64,000 nt of DNA from Vibrio diazotrophicus (lineage in GTDB: Bacteria; Pseudomonadota; Gammaproteobacteria; Enterobacterales; Vibrionaceae). A program made the position numbers and the translations under genes. Positions 50,343-60,185 of the stretch are shown here, in pieces. The notes below the pieces were generated by a model that saw only the letters and a list, made by a program, of their open reading frames with translations, was not told the origin of the DNA and made no database searches. Within the stretch, counting starts at the first letter, position 1. The number at the start of each line of letters is the position of its first letter. The DNA lies in contig NZ_CP151843.1 of the NCBI RefSeq assembly GCF_038452265.1, positions 372,001 to 436,000 on the forward strand, given 5' to 3'.

Positions 50343-50999
50343 ATGGTTGGCAAAAAGACGAATTGCGTTATTTTCGATTGTGAAGGTACATTGGTCGACA
50401 GTGAACGCTTATGTTGTGAAGCCCTAGTGCAGGTGTTTAATGAGATTGGGGCAGAGCTATCTATCGAAGATATTATTGATAACTTTGAAGGTGGCAAAAT
50501 TGCCGACATTATGCATTCCACTTTGCAACTAGCAGAAAAAACTGCGGATATTGATGTGTTGGAACAGCGATATCGTGAAGTGTTGGAACCTCTCTTCTTA
50601 CAGAAGCTCACACCAATGCGCGGTGCAGTTGCATTGTTAGATTGGCTTAGAGAAACAGAGACAGAATTTTGCGTTACATCGAACGCGCCCAAAGACCGTA
50701 TTGAATCGATTCTAAAATCGGCAGGGTTATACAGCTATTTCCAAGGAAAAATCTTTTCAGCATTCGAAGCAAATAGTTGGAAACCAGAACCGGATTTGAT
50801 CCGCTATTGCGCTATGAATATGGGCTTTATGTTAGATGAATGTGTTTACGTTGATGATACGCACAAGGGTGTGAAGGCGGGGCTTAATGCCGGTGTAACC
50901 ACCTTTCAAATCACGCCTTTAACTTGGCAAAATAGAGTGTCTCACCCCAAAGTTACAGTGCTAGAGAGCTTAGAACAGCTAACCTTGTATTTAGCTTAA
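50343..50999 (+). CDS. HAD-family phosphatase, YieH-like
   Basis: 218 residues from ATG 50343 (AAAGGAG seven bases ahead). HAD motif I 'IFDCEGTLVDSE' (the second Asp is replaced by Glu), motif II 'CVTSNAPKDR', motif III/IV 'WKPEPDLIRYCA' and 'CVYVDDTHKGVKAGLNAG'. Similar across its length to E. coli YieH, a 6-phosphogluconate phosphatase. The Asp-to-Glu change in motif I (DxDGT to DCEGT) is notable, since that position is normally the general acid, and may lower or alter activity. Confidence 0.87.
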   Translation: MVGKKTNCVIFDCEGTLVDSERLCCEALVQVFNEIGAELSIEDIIDNFEGGKIADIMHSTLQLAEKTADIDVLEQRYREVLEPLFLQKLTPMRGAVALLDWLRETETEFCVTSNAPKDRIESILKSAGLYSYFQGKIFSAFEANSWKPEPDLIRYCAMNMGFMLDECVYVDDTHKGVKAGLNAGVTTFQITPLTWQNRVSHPKVTVLESLEQLTLYLA

Positions 51000-51020
51000 G
51001 TATTGATATTAAAAATTCAA

Positions 51021-51209
51021 TTAATGAAGCGTGTTCTCCGGCACGTGGATGTACGGGGTTAGCACCAGGTTAGTGGCTAATATTGTAGGCTCAATGTTAC
51101 TCAATTCTTCCGTGTGGAAACCACATTTGCCACAGAGAAATTTTTCACCGCTTTCAGACAGCAAATATTCATCACTTTGACACAGTGGACAGCACTCGAT
51201 CATTTTCAT
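51021..51209 (-). CDS. Small zinc-ribbon-like protein
   Basis: 62 residues with 'CPLCQSDEYLLSESGEKFLC' continuing GKC, i.e. two CxxC pairs, a zinc ribbon signature, and a short tail. The ATG at 51209 is preferred to GTG 51212; GAAGAG lies upstream. No family name can be given, but the regular Cys spacing argues for a real gene. Confidence 0.6.
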   Translation of the reverse strand: MKMIECCPLCQSDEYLLSESGEKFLCGKCGFHTEELSNIEPTILATNLVLTPYIHVPENTLH

Positions 51210-51448
51210 CACACATTCTCTTCAAATCGTTTTTATTATTTAGTGTTAGCTATTGCTTCTTTTATGCTCAGAATAAACGGAATGTCGGTCGGTGATTGTT
51301 ATAATTACATTATTCTTTCATTTTTTGAGATTCAATTCATAAATCTATGAATTGAGTTTGTTGATTTCTAAACCTTAATTAACGAACTCAGTGATTTTGA
51401 AAGAAACTTCAAATACACAAAAAGAAAAACTTTAGTGGGGTCGAAGAA

Positions 51449-51766
51449 ATGGATGATAAATTCTGTATGGTTTTAACCACAACAAATAGTCAAGATGTAA
51501 CCCAGCAACTGATTCGATATCTTTTATCAAACCAATTGGCTGCATGTATTCAAACAATGCCTATCAACAGTCATTACATATGGGAAGGTGAGGTATGTAA
51601 TGATGAAGAGATCCTTCTAGTGATAAAAACCCAATCCAAATTATTCGAGCAAATAACGGAATCGATTGAGCAGTTTCATAACTATGAAGTTCCACAAATT
51701 GTTCAAGTGCCTATTACTGATGGCTTCAACCCTTACTTGCAATGGATCGAAGCCAATACGAATTAG
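51449..51766 (+). CDS. cutA: CutA-family divalent-cation tolerance protein
   Basis: 105 residues, typical CutA length: 'LAACIQTMPINSHYIWEGEV', 'DEEILLVIKTQ', 'HNYEVPQIVQVPITDGFNPYLQWI'. CutA forms stable trimers; its link to copper tolerance comes from E. coli genetics and its biochemical role is still unclear. The stop overlaps the convergent yjdF-like gene by four bases. Confidence 0.92.
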   Translation: MDDKFCMVLTTTNSQDVTQQLIRYLLSNQLAACIQTMPINSHYIWEGEVCNDEEILLVIKTQSKLFEQITESIEQFHNYEVPQIVQVPITDGFNPYLQWIEANTN

Positions 51767-52368
51767 GCAGTTAATCGATTGGGGTTAATTCGAATCTGTA
51801 CTGCGAGTAATGACAATGAGGTTAATGCACCTAAGGTATCGCACAGCATATCTTTTTGGGCATCCCAGATATCACCTTGAGAACCCAAGAAGGCGATACC
51901 TTCGTCCCCGCCAGCCAAATCTGCATACCACCATTCAACAATTTCGTAGCCAGCGGCAATACTCATAATACAAAATAGAGCATAACTACTGGCAAACAAT
52001 GGTTTAGCCAGTTTGTTTCGTATAAGCAGTTCGGCAATTGGGTATGCGTACAAGCCTATGGAAAAGTGCGCGACACGATCGAAGTTATTGCGCTCTGAAC
52101 CAATGAGGGTATTGAACCAATCAAAAGGAACTTCTGAGAAGGTATATTTCGCGCCAATCGTATGCAGAGTCAGCCAGATGAAAAAGAGAGTATAAGAAGT
52201 TGTACTCAATCTCTGTCTCATTGAAACCAGCCACACAATCGCAAGAATCAGTAATGCAGGTATAATTTCGGCAACCCATACTGCTCGTGATGCGGGAGAG
52301 ATGGCGGAAAAAATAAACACGGCTGTATATGCCAGAGTCAGTAGTGTCAGGCTTCTCGGTGCTGTCAT
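51763..52368 (-). CDS. YjdF-like inner membrane protein (DUF2238)
   Basis: 201 residues with about six membrane segments; DUF2238 hallmarks 'TFSEVPFDWFN', 'FDRVAHFSIGLYAYPIAELL' and 'GSQGDIWDAQKDMLCDTLGA'. Function unknown. Its 3' end overlaps cutA by four bases. Confidence 0.87.
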   Translation of the reverse strand: MTAPRSLTLLTLAYTAVFIFSAISPASRAVWVAEIIPALLILAIVWLVSMRQRLSTTSYTLFFIWLTLHTIGAKYTFSEVPFDWFNTLIGSERNNFDRVAHFSIGLYAYPIAELLIRNKLAKPLFASSYALFCIMSIAAGYEIVEWWYADLAGGDEGIAFLGSQGDIWDAQKDMLCDTLGALTSLSLLAVQIRINPNRLTA

Positions 52369-52604
52369 ATTTTAAATATCCTTTACTCAATTTCATAAAA
52401 CATGTTTACATCATTTGAAACAGTGTTCAATTAAGTTGTAGTAAAAATCGAGTAGATTAATCTTAGAGGTAATTAGGAATTACTCGTATTCTAGAGATGA
52501 AAAGTTGAATAAAGGTCAAAGCCTTAATAGTTTCGTCCTATTCTTACTCGACAAAAAGCCTCTCATGGCTTTGAATAAAAGAAGGGAAAATTGAGAGAAA
52601 CTAT

Positions 52605-53225
52605 ATGACTGAAGCACAGCAATTGTCTGCATCGTTTCGCAACTATGTTGAGAATCCTTTATTGTGGCCAATTTTGGAAGTGTTGAAACGGCAACCATCC
52701 GGTTGGAAAGTTCATACGCTTGCGGCGCATTTGGGTGAACTTGAACTGATGCCGACACTGGATGAAGCTCCAGAAAAAGATTTGTTCAAACGTAATTTTC
52801 TTATCATGAATGCGCTTTACCAACTGCAAGAGACTCTCTATCCAAAGCAATGGCTTCAAGTTGAGGCTATGGATATTATTCTGATGCCGATGTTTCGCAA
52901 TGCCTCCCACGTAATTGATGTTGAAGATCCTTTGCGCGAATACTATTCACAGTGGGAGCACTATGAAGCGAGCGAAGGGGAAGTTAAACGCCTTCTCAAT
53001 GAGTTTTGGACTCGCTATCGTAAGTTTGTTGGTGGCAGTAGCAAAGACTTAAATCGACAACAAGCCTTGCGGTTATTTGAACTCCACGATGATGCTACAC
53101 ACTTTGAAATCCGCAAAACATGGCGAAAGCTCGCTTTAAGATGGCATCCGGACAGAGATAATGGCAATGCAGAAAAATTTAGGATTTTATGTGAGGCATG
53201 GAATATTCTTCGCCAAGAGGCATAG
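52605..53225 (+). CDS. DnaJ-related protein with C-terminal J domain
   Basis: 206 residues. N-terminal DNAJ_related region (~15-135, 'YVENPLLWPILEVLKRQPSG') and a C-terminal J domain (~150-205) carrying the essential HPD in 'LALRWHPDRDNGNAEKF'. Predicted DnaK (Hsp70) co-chaperone; client unknown. The inverted order (J domain at the C-terminus) is normal for this family. Own terminator follows. Confidence 0.9.
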   Translation: MTEAQQLSASFRNYVENPLLWPILEVLKRQPSGWKVHTLAAHLGELELMPTLDEAPEKDLFKRNFLIMNALYQLQETLYPKQWLQVEAMDIILMPMFRNASHVIDVEDPLREYYSQWEHYEASEGEVKRLLNEFWTRYRKFVGGSSKDLNRQQALRLFELHDDATHFEIRKTWRKLALRWHPDRDNGNAEKFRILCEAWNILRQEA

Positions 53226-53239
53226 AAATCTTTTACCAG

Positions 53240-53269
53240 AAAAAACAGCGCAAATTTGCGCTGTTTTTT
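53240..53269. terminator. Bidirectional terminator between J-domain and ATPase genes
   Basis: Perfect 15-bp inverted repeat (AAAAAACAGCGCAAA / TTTGCGCTGTTTTTT) between convergent genes, with T tails in both directions. Confidence 0.93.
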
Positions 53270-53282
53270 GTTTCGATAACTC

Positions 53283-54932
53283 TTAATTCTTGAACTTAGC
53301 TTTGCGCATACGGTTCAGTGCTGCCATCGCATCCAGTATGCGAGGTTTCGCCAAATCGCCATGGTTTGGCATGTTCTCGTGCCAATTGTCGTTAAGAAAA
53401 GCCGCGAAATCTTTAGCTGGGTTTTTCGACCAACCTGGCGTCTGTGCAAGTTGGAACCAAAGCCAACCGATAGCATTAATTTCTGAAGGCGATTCTATCT
53501 GCTCAAGAGCGCTTAAGTCAGTAAACTCTTTGCCAAAGCGAAGTGAATCAGTGCCTTTTGCTGATACTCGGAATTTGCCTTCTGCCAGTATCGTTTGTAA
53601 CGCCATGCAATTTAAAGAACGAGGTGCAATGTTTTCCAAAGGCGTTTCACATTCGTTTTTACGCTCAGTAGGGTGAAGTGCTATCACTTTCTGTGCTTTT
53701 TCTGTCACGTCAATCGCTTGGAAATCATGCATTTGAATTACCGTGTCAGCCACATCAAGGTAATCCCCAGAACCACCCATAACAACTAAGCTAGATATTC
53801 CCATCTCATCTCGCAGTTGACCAATGCGATCGACTAACGGAGTGATCGGTTCATCACCTTTACTCACCAATGCTTGCATCCGTTCGTCACGTATCATGAA
53901 GTTGGTTGCCGAGGTGTCTTCATCAATCAGCAAAGTGCTAGCGCCAGCTTCTATTGATTCCTGAAGCCAAGCCGCTTGTGAGGTAGAGCCAGAGGCATCT
54001 TGAGTACTAAAGTCACGAGTATCTCTGCCTAGTGGCAAATGGTTGATGTAGTTAGAAAGATTGAGATTGTGCACGCAGCGACCGTCTTCAGCGCGAATTT
54101 TCATGGCGTTGACATCAGCGACAATACCTTCACGTCCATCACCCTGAATATGGTTGTAGATTGAACGCTCTATTGCTGTAAGCAGGGTCGATTTACCGTG
54201 AAAACCGCCGCCGACAATCAAAGTGATACCTTTTGGAATGCCCATTCCGCGTACTTCACCTTTATTTGGTGCCAGCAAAATGGTTTCCAATTCTTTTGGT
54301 GACTGGAATGCAATAGCATCTTTCATCGGTAGGTCGCAGTTACCAGCTATACGTGGCAGCACACTTCCGTTTGCAACAAAGGCAACCAAGTTTTTCTCAT
54401 CAAGTTGAGAACGCAATGCTTCTTGGTCTTCGATGGTTTCACAGTGATGAGTCAGCGCCTCAATATCCAATTCACGAGCATTGGTTGCTTTGCGAATGAA
54501 TTTAGGCATATGAAATGTAAGCGTGTTGAGTGCTTTTTTCGCGAGAATGTCACGCCCTTCAGCAGGTAGAGACATACGGAAACGCAACTCAATGCCGTGT
54601 TCAGTAAATAATACGGCGGTGCTATCCATTACGGTTTGGCCGGTGATATGGATAGTTACGGAGTTTTCTTGCTTGGCGAATTCTGCGAATGAGCGAGCGA
54701 TAAAGTCTCGGGCTGCCATTTGATAAGCCGGAGACTTATCTTTCAACCATGCTAAGCCAGTGAGTGACCATGCTCTTGTCGCACGCAAGCGCGAAGCTGA
54801 CGCGAACGGATCTGACTGAACATAATCGATGTACAGATTGTAGTCGCCGAAATCATATTCGCCTTTGATTTGCTGGTATGCGCGATAATTCTGTTTTTCG
54901 AGTTTTTTCAGTTTTGCTGTTAATACATCCAT
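53283..54932 (-). CDS. Predicted ABC-class ATPase (COG3044)
   Basis: 549 residues from ATG 54932 ('MDVLTAKLKKLEKQNYRAYQ'), the family start; the ORF's extra 32 codons are not family-like. Walker A-like 'IVGGGFHGKSTLLTAIE' (~252-268), Walker B-like 'STLLIDEDTSATNFM', and an N-terminal domain with 'YNLYIDYVQSDPFASASRLR'. This soluble family is conserved but uncharacterised. The GHGKST P-loop has Gly-His in place of the usual Gly-Ser/Ala, as is normal in COG3044. Confidence 0.85.
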   Translation of the reverse strand: MDVLTAKLKKLEKQNYRAYQQIKGEYDFGDYNLYIDYVQSDPFASASRLRATRAWSLTGLAWLKDKSPAYQMAARDFIARSFAEFAKQENSVTIHITGQTVMDSTAVLFTEHGIELRFRMSLPAEGRDILAKKALNTLTFHMPKFIRKATNARELDIEALTHHCETIEDQEALRSQLDEKNLVAFVANGSVLPRIAGNCDLPMKDAIAFQSPKELETILLAPNKGEVRGMGIPKGITLIVGGGFHGKSTLLTAIERSIYNHIQGDGREGIVADVNAMKIRAEDGRCVHNLNLSNYINHLPLGRDTRDFSTQDASGSTSQAAWLQESIEAGASTLLIDEDTSATNFMIRDERMQALVSKGDEPITPLVDRIGQLRDEMGISSLVVMGGSGDYLDVADTVIQMHDFQAIDVTEKAQKVIALHPTERKNECETPLENIAPRSLNCMALQTILAEGKFRVSAKGTDSLRFGKEFTDLSALEQIESPSEINAIGWLWFQLAQTPGWSKNPAKDFAAFLNDNWHENMPNHGDLAKPRILDAMAALNRMRKAKFKN

Positions 54933-55025
54933 CACGACTGCTCTTGGAATAATGAAAAGGGGGCGATTATAGGTAGCCCTATCAAGGGAGTAAAGCCATG
55001 TGTTGCTTAATCCTTGTGGGATAAA

Positions 55026-55058
55026 CAAAAACTGTACTCTATTTAGGAGTACAGTTTT
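55026..55058 (-). terminator. Rho-independent terminator after fabV
   Basis: AAAACTGTACTC (55028-55039) / GAGTACAGTTTT (55047-55058) stem with further T on the minus strand; ~77 bp past the fabV stop. Confidence 0.85.
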
Positions 55059-55134
55059 AGTGGCAGAGGGGTATTTGTCAACAAAGAGGCGGGTTCAGAC
55101 AAGATGATCTTATTCCCATCAGCGGTTGAATTGA

Positions 55135-56340
55135 TTAATAGTCTTGCGCTAAGAATGGCTTTAAGTCGACATCCTTTGAGTAGTCGACATTTTCAAAACC
55201 AAACCCATTGAGATTAAGAAACTCTTGCTTGAATCCTTGGTAATCGCCCAGTTGTTTAAAGTTATCAGCATTCATTTCGCCGAGAATCGCCAATACTTTT
55301 TTCTGAGTGTCTTGGTTAAGTTCCAGATCATCCATTCGGATCAAACGTTCGTTATCAACTGGCGTGGTGACATTCTCTCCCAGATACAGTTTTTCACTGA
55401 ATAAACGTTGCATCTGTTCAATACAGCCTTCATGGGTGCCTTTCTCTTTCATCACTCGATAGAGCGCTAAAATGTATGGGCTTAAGCCTGGAATAAACAC
55501 ACTCGCTTTTGTGACTAATGCCTTACAGACAGAAGCGTAAGCGCCACCATTGTAATTCGCTAACTTCAAATTAAGAGAGTGGCTGGTTTGGTGCAAATCA
55601 ACTTTTGCATAACCCAAAGTACCATCAAGATAGACAGGGTGAGTGATTTCCGGACCAATGTATGAGAAAGCAACGGTTTTACAGCCGTCAGCGATAGAGT
55701 CCGAGTTGATCAAAGTATCAATCCAGTTCTCCCAGTCTTCACCGCCCATGACCTTAATGGTGCAGGCAATCTCTTCATCTGTCGCAGGTTCTAGTGTGCT
55801 ATTTACCCAACTGTTGTTTTCCAGAATGATGGTGGAGCCTGATACTGCATCACCAATCGGTTTGATGGCGGAACGCCAGAACTCGTCACTGTCGCCTTTT
55901 CGGCGCATACCACTGGCGATACTGTAGATAACTAGGTCGACTTCACCTTCGAAGTAAGTTTCGATTGCTTCGATCACTTGTTCTCTAATTTCTTTTGAGA
56001 ACACATCACCATCAATATTGACGGCTACATTGCCATTTTGTTCTGCGTGCTTTTTAAAGAAATGATTGTTGTAGAATCCAGCACTACCCACGCCTTTTTC
56101 AGATGGTCCGCGTTCCATAGAAACGCCAATAGTGTCAGCTTTCGCACCACCGAATGTTAACGCGATACGCGCGGCAAGCCCAAATCCGGATGATGAACCT
56201 AAAATTAAGACACGTTTAGGACCATGTTTAATTGGGCTTGCTAATTTAACGTATTGAATTTGCTTTAGAATGGCTTGTTCGCAACCGAAAGGATGTGCGG
56301 TACGAGCAACCACACCCTGAATTACGGGTTCTATGAGCAT
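55135..56340 (-). CDS. fabV: Enoyl-ACP reductase FabV
   Basis: 401 residues from ATG 56340, starting 'MLIEPVIQGVVARTAHPFGC' like V. cholerae FabV. The cofactor loop is 'LGSSSGFGLAAR' (~48-59) and the FabV active site Tyr-x8-Lys is Tyr237/Lys246 in 'YLDGTLGYAK'. Reduces enoyl-ACP with NADH in the last step of fatty acid elongation. FabV enzymes are known to be refractory to triclosan compared with FabI. Monocistronic. Confidence 0.95.
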   Translation of the reverse strand: MLIEPVIQGVVARTAHPFGCEQAILKQIQYVKLASPIKHGPKRVLILGSSSGFGLAARIALTFGGAKADTIGVSMERGPSEKGVGSAGFYNNHFFKKHAEQNGNVAVNIDGDVFSKEIREQVIEAIETYFEGEVDLVIYSIASGMRRKGDSDEFWRSAIKPIGDAVSGSTIILENNSWVNSTLEPATDEEIACTIKVMGGEDWENWIDTLINSDSIADGCKTVAFSYIGPEITHPVYLDGTLGYAKVDLHQTSHSLNLKLANYNGGAYASVCKALVTKASVFIPGLSPYILALYRVMKEKGTHEGCIEQMQRLFSEKLYLGENVTTPVDNERLIRMDDLELNQDTQKKVLAILGEMNADNFKQLGDYQGFKQEFLNLNGFGFENVDYSKDVDLKPFLAQDY

Positions 56341-56453
56341 TATTGGTACCTTCTGGTTCTGTGGGGGCAGTAACAATAGCGTAAAGTTAGGTAAAGTTTA
56401 TTGAGCTGAGGCAACAGACCTACAGTTAGTTGGTCATAATGTAGGAAAACACC

Positions 56454-57053
56454 TTAAAGCAGAGGTTCTAGTTGTTCCGCCATGAAATCGGCTATCCATG
56501 GTTGGGCGTCCGGTTTTGGGTGTAATCCGTCTTGCATCATCCATTCAGGTTTGATGATGACTTGCTCTAGAAAAAATGGAACCAGTGGCACGGATTTTTC
56601 GCTGGCGATGTTGGGATAAAGTTGCGAGAACGCATCACTGTAACGTTTACCGTAATTGGGCGGGATACGGATCTGCATCAAGATCACTTGGCTGTTTTGC
56701 GCATGAATGGTGTCAATCATAGTTTTCAGATTGTTTTCAACAAGCTGAGGGGGGAAGCCACGTAGCCCATCGTTGGCACCGAGTTCAATCAAAACGGAGT
56801 CAGGTTTGTGCTGTTTGAGTAATGAAGGTAAACGCGATAATCCGTTTCCGGTTGTATCGCCTGATATACTTCCGTTAATTACTGTTACAGATTTCCCTTT
56901 GTTTTTTAAAGCATCACCAAGCAAATTAGGCCAAGCTTGTTCTATAGACATGTTATAGCCAGCGCTCAAACTATCACCCAACACTAAGAGTGTGTTACTA
57001 CTAGCGTTGGTCGAGAAAAATACAACAAGAAGCAAGGAAAGTAGTCTAGTCAT
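56454..57053 (-). CDS. tesA: Periplasmic acyl-CoA thioesterase I/lysophospholipase TesA
   Basis: 199 residues. Signal peptide ~1-18, GDSL block 'VLGDSLSAGY' with Ser28, 'ELGANDGLRG' with Asn94 and 'DGLHPKP' with Asp175/His178, the SGNH catalytic set. Hydrolyses thioesters, lysophospholipids and arylesters in the periplasm. Its ATG overlaps the ATG of ybbA head to head (CATG at 57051-57054), as in the conserved tesA-ybbA locus. Confidence 0.94.
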   Translation of the reverse strand: MTRLLSLLLVVFFSTNASSNTLLVLGDSLSAGYNMSIEQAWPNLLGDALKNKGKSVTVINGSISGDTTGNGLSRLPSLLKQHKPDSVLIELGANDGLRGFPPQLVENNLKTMIDTIHAQNSQVILMQIRIPPNYGKRYSDAFSQLYPNIASEKSVPLVPFFLEQVIIKPEWMMQDGLHPKPDAQPWIADFMAEQLEPLL

Positions 57054-57729
57054 GCAATCATCCGTTATTTCAGCTCAGTCTTTATCTAAAGTAGTCTCCA
57101 CCAATCAGGAGCAATTAACAATCCTCAAAGAGGTGAATCTTGATATTCGCCAAGGCGAAAGTGTGGCCATCGTTGGTACTTCTGGTGCAGGTAAATCGAC
57201 ATTGATGACACTGCTTGCAGGATTGGACACGCCGACCAGCGGAGAAGTTCATCTGTTGGGGAAATCACTGACAGAGCTTGATGATGAAGCGAGGGCCGCG
57301 ATTCGTAGTCAGTCGGTAGGGTTCGTATTCCAAAGTTTTTTGCTCATACCAAGCTTATCTGCATTAGAAAATGTCACTCTGCCGTGTTTGTTAAAGGGCG
57401 AAGCCGAAGATAAACAACGGGCAGAAGCGTTATTAAAATCTGTGGGGTTAGAGCATCGTATTCATCACTCGCCGAGTCAGCTTTCGGGTGGTGAGCAGCA
57501 ACGGGTTGCTCTGGCGCGAGCGTTTATGATCAGCCCACAAGTGTTATTTGCTGATGAACCGACAGGCAACCTAGATCAGGAAACCGCAGCGAAGGTTATC
57601 GATTTACTTTTTGAGTTGAACTCGCAACATGGAACAACATTGGTTCTTGTCACTCATGACCCTGTTCTTGCTGCAAGATGCCAAAGACGCTTTCACATGA
57701 CGGCAGGTATGTTGGAGGAGCGAGTATGA
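57052..57729 (+). CDS. ybbA: ABC transporter ATP-binding protein YbbA
   Basis: 225 residues from ATG 57052. MacB/LolD-type ATPase: Walker A 'GTSGAGKSTLMTLLAGLD', signature 'LSGGEQQRVALARAF', Walker B 'VLFADEPTGNLD', switch His in 'LVTHD'. Partner of YbbP downstream (ATGA overlap). The pair belongs to the lipoprotein-release/macrolide-export superfamily; its substrate is not established. The 5' extension to 56992 lies within tesA and is rejected. Confidence 0.92.
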   Translation: MQSSVISAQSLSKVVSTNQEQLTILKEVNLDIRQGESVAIVGTSGAGKSTLMTLLAGLDTPTSGEVHLLGKSLTELDDEARAAIRSQSVGFVFQSFLLIPSLSALENVTLPCLLKGEAEDKQRAEALLKSVGLEHRIHHSPSQLSGGEQQRVALARAFMISPQVLFADEPTGNLDQETAAKVIDLLFELNSQHGTTLVLVTHDPVLAARCQRRFHMTAGMLEERV

Positions 57730-60161
57730 ATGTTGCCCCATCTTTAAACAAACGTCTGTTTCGATGGAGCTTTAGCGAGATTCGCCACGGCCAATTGTGG
57801 CCGATTTCCGTAGCTCTAACTCTCATCATTGCTTGTGTGTTTGCTTTAACAGCATTGGCTGACCGTATGGAGCAGGTGGTTGTTAAGCAGGGAAAAGATG
57901 CATTGACGGCAGACAGTGTGTTTGTTTCGGCAAATCCTTTGCCTTCAACATTGTTGCAATTGACCAATGAAAATAACCTAACAACTTCCACCATGACTCG
58001 TTTTTCCACCATGGCGTTCAGTGACAATGGTATGAAGTTAGTCACGGTTAAAGCTGTAGACAGCCAATATCCATTGCGTGGAGAGATGGAATTGTCGGAT
58101 GGAAGCACCATCAAGCATCAGATCCAGCCAAATGAGTTATGGTTGGACGAACGAATTTTTAACGAACTGAACGTTAATTTGGGTGACAGTGTCACGATTG
58201 GCGACGCTGATTTTGTCGTATCAGGCAGAGTCGTTCAAGAACCCGGTTTAAGCTTCAACCCATTTCAGCAAATGCCGTCCGTTTTTATTCACTTATCAGA
58301 TGTTGAGCGCACCGGTGCTATCCAAATCGGCAGCAGGGTTCAATACCAGCTTTTCATTAATGCTGAAGAGCCAGTCATTGAACAACTGAAAAAAGCAGTA
58401 ACTTTGTCCCCGAGTGAGCGATGGAGAGATCAAGACAGCGGTAGCAGAACCAATGAAGTGTTTGAAAGAACTCAGCAATATCTGTCTTTGACTGTGGCTA
58501 TCGTGATCATCATGGCAGCTACCACTTTGGTTTTGACCTGCCAGCATTATGTTTCTACTCGTCAGCGTACGATCGCAATGCTTAAAAGCTTGGGTGCCAG
58601 TAAGCAATGGGTAGGGCGTTGGTTAGCTATTCAGGTGGCGTTACTACTTGGTTTTGCCGCCGTGAGTGGCATTGTCATAGGTATGGGGCTTGAATATCTG
58701 TTGCGAGTGCCGTTGGTCGACCTGCTGCCTACGCCGCTTCCAAGTTATGGTTATAAGCCAGCGCTGGTGGCGCTGACCTCAAGTGTGTTAATTGCCGTAC
58801 CTGCTTTAGGTATCCCGCTAGGGCATCTACTTAATGTAAATGCAGCCAGTGTTATGCAGAACACACAAAAGCAGAACCGAATGCGATGGAATATCGCTCT
58901 TGCGCTTGTGCCTTTACTGCCCATGCTTGCTTTCTACTGGCAAAACAAGTTGGTTTGGATCGTACTTGCAGGAATAACGGTGCTGTTTTTGATTCTTGCT
59001 TTAATCAGCGTTGTGGTGACACGCTCTTTGGCAAAGTTACCGCTTAATACTGCAATGAAGCTGGCTCTTAGCCGGATCAATCGTTCCTCTTTGGCTACGG
59101 GTATTCAATTTGGCGCATTGTCACTTTCGTTGATGCTATTGGCTGTAATGTGGCTGGTTAGAACCGATTTATTATCTGACTGGCAAAAAACATTGCCAGC
59201 TAATGCGGCGAATGCGTTTGCTTTCAATATTGCCACTTATGAAAAAGATGCGTATTTGGAAACTATAGACAAAGCTGGAATTGAACGTTCGGATGCTTAT
59301 CCGATCATTCGTGGACGATTAACTGAAATTAACGGTGTTGAAGCGAAAACTTATGCACAAGGGGAAGGGAGCAGCGACGCGTTAAGGCGTGAACTTAACT
59401 TCACTTGGGGTGATAGCCTACCAACCTATAATGACCTGATTGCTGGAGAGTGGACGCAAAGCAAAGGGGTGTCAGTTGAGCAAGATGTCGCTGAAGACCT
59501 TGGCCTGAAAATTGGGGATAAACTGACATTCTCTATCAACAGCCAACCTGTCGCAGCGACGGTAAATACTATTCGTCATGTTGAATGGCGTGCTATGAAG
59601 CCTAACTTCTACTTCATTTTTACACCAGATTTATTACAGGACATTCCTAGCTCTTGGCTGGTTAGCTTTCGAATAGAACAGCAGCATGATGGGCTACTTA
59701 CAGAACTGTCACGTAATCACCCTACAGTGAGCTTGATGGATATCCGAGCAATGGGAGCGAAAATCCAAGATCTGCTGACACAAATTGTTTGGTCGATAAC
59801 AGTACTTGCTTTGATGGGCGTAGTCGCTGGTATACTCCTGATTTTTACGTTATTACGCTTAAGTCTGAGTCAGCGTCAGCAAGAGATAAGGCTGTATAGA
59901 ACTTTAGGCGCGAGCCGTCGCCGAGTTACTCAGACTATTTGGTCAGAGTTTGGGCTTATGGCTTTGGTTGCCGGTATCGTTGCTGCTTTAAGCGCAGATG
60001 TGGTCGTAGCGAGTGTTATGAAGTTCGGTTTTGACTTATCACCTTCGTTACATCTGAACATGTGGCTGGTGCTGCCAATCGTCACTTTTTGCACATTAGC
60101 TGCGGTTGTGAATAGTTTAATTAAGCGTTTGTTAGTTCCTATAAATAAAGCATTTAATTAG
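57726..60161 (+). CDS. ybbP: ABC transporter permease YbbP (FtsX-like)
   Basis: 811 residues from ATG 57726 (ATGA overlap with ybbA). Two FtsX-like permease units around large periplasmic loops: membrane segments at ~28-48, ~262-285, ~305-335, ~355-380, ~410-455, ~485-510 and three at the C-terminus ('ITVLALMGVVAGILLIFTLL' etc.). 'LKSLGASKQWVGRWLA' and 'YRTLGASRRRVTQTIW' are the coupling-helix motifs. E. coli YbbP is 804 residues. Function with YbbA unknown. Confidence 0.92.
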   Translation: MNVAPSLNKRLFRWSFSEIRHGQLWPISVALTLIIACVFALTALADRMEQVVVKQGKDALTADSVFVSANPLPSTLLQLTNENNLTTSTMTRFSTMAFSDNGMKLVTVKAVDSQYPLRGEMELSDGSTIKHQIQPNELWLDERIFNELNVNLGDSVTIGDADFVVSGRVVQEPGLSFNPFQQMPSVFIHLSDVERTGAIQIGSRVQYQLFINAEEPVIEQLKKAVTLSPSERWRDQDSGSRTNEVFERTQQYLSLTVAIVIIMAATTLVLTCQHYVSTRQRTIAMLKSLGASKQWVGRWLAIQVALLLGFAAVSGIVIGMGLEYLLRVPLVDLLPTPLPSYGYKPALVALTSSVLIAVPALGIPLGHLLNVNAASVMQNTQKQNRMRWNIALALVPLLPMLAFYWQNKLVWIVLAGITVLFLILALISVVVTRSLAKLPLNTAMKLALSRINRSSLATGIQFGALSLSLMLLAVMWLVRTDLLSDWQKTLPANAANAFAFNIATYEKDAYLETIDKAGIERSDAYPIIRGRLTEINGVEAKTYAQGEGSSDALRRELNFTWGDSLPTYNDLIAGEWTQSKGVSVEQDVAEDLGLKIGDKLTFSINSQPVAATVNTIRHVEWRAMKPNFYFIFTPDLLQDIPSSWLVSFRIEQQHDGLLTELSRNHPTVSLMDIRAMGAKIQDLLTQIVWSITVLALMGVVAGILLIFTLLRLSLSQRQQEIRLYRTLGASRRRVTQTIWSEFGLMALVAGIVAALSADVVVASVMKFGFDLSPSLHLNMWLVLPIVTFCTLAAVVNSLIKRLLVPINKAFN

Positions 60162-60185
60162 TGATTCCTTGAGTAAGTGCGAGAG

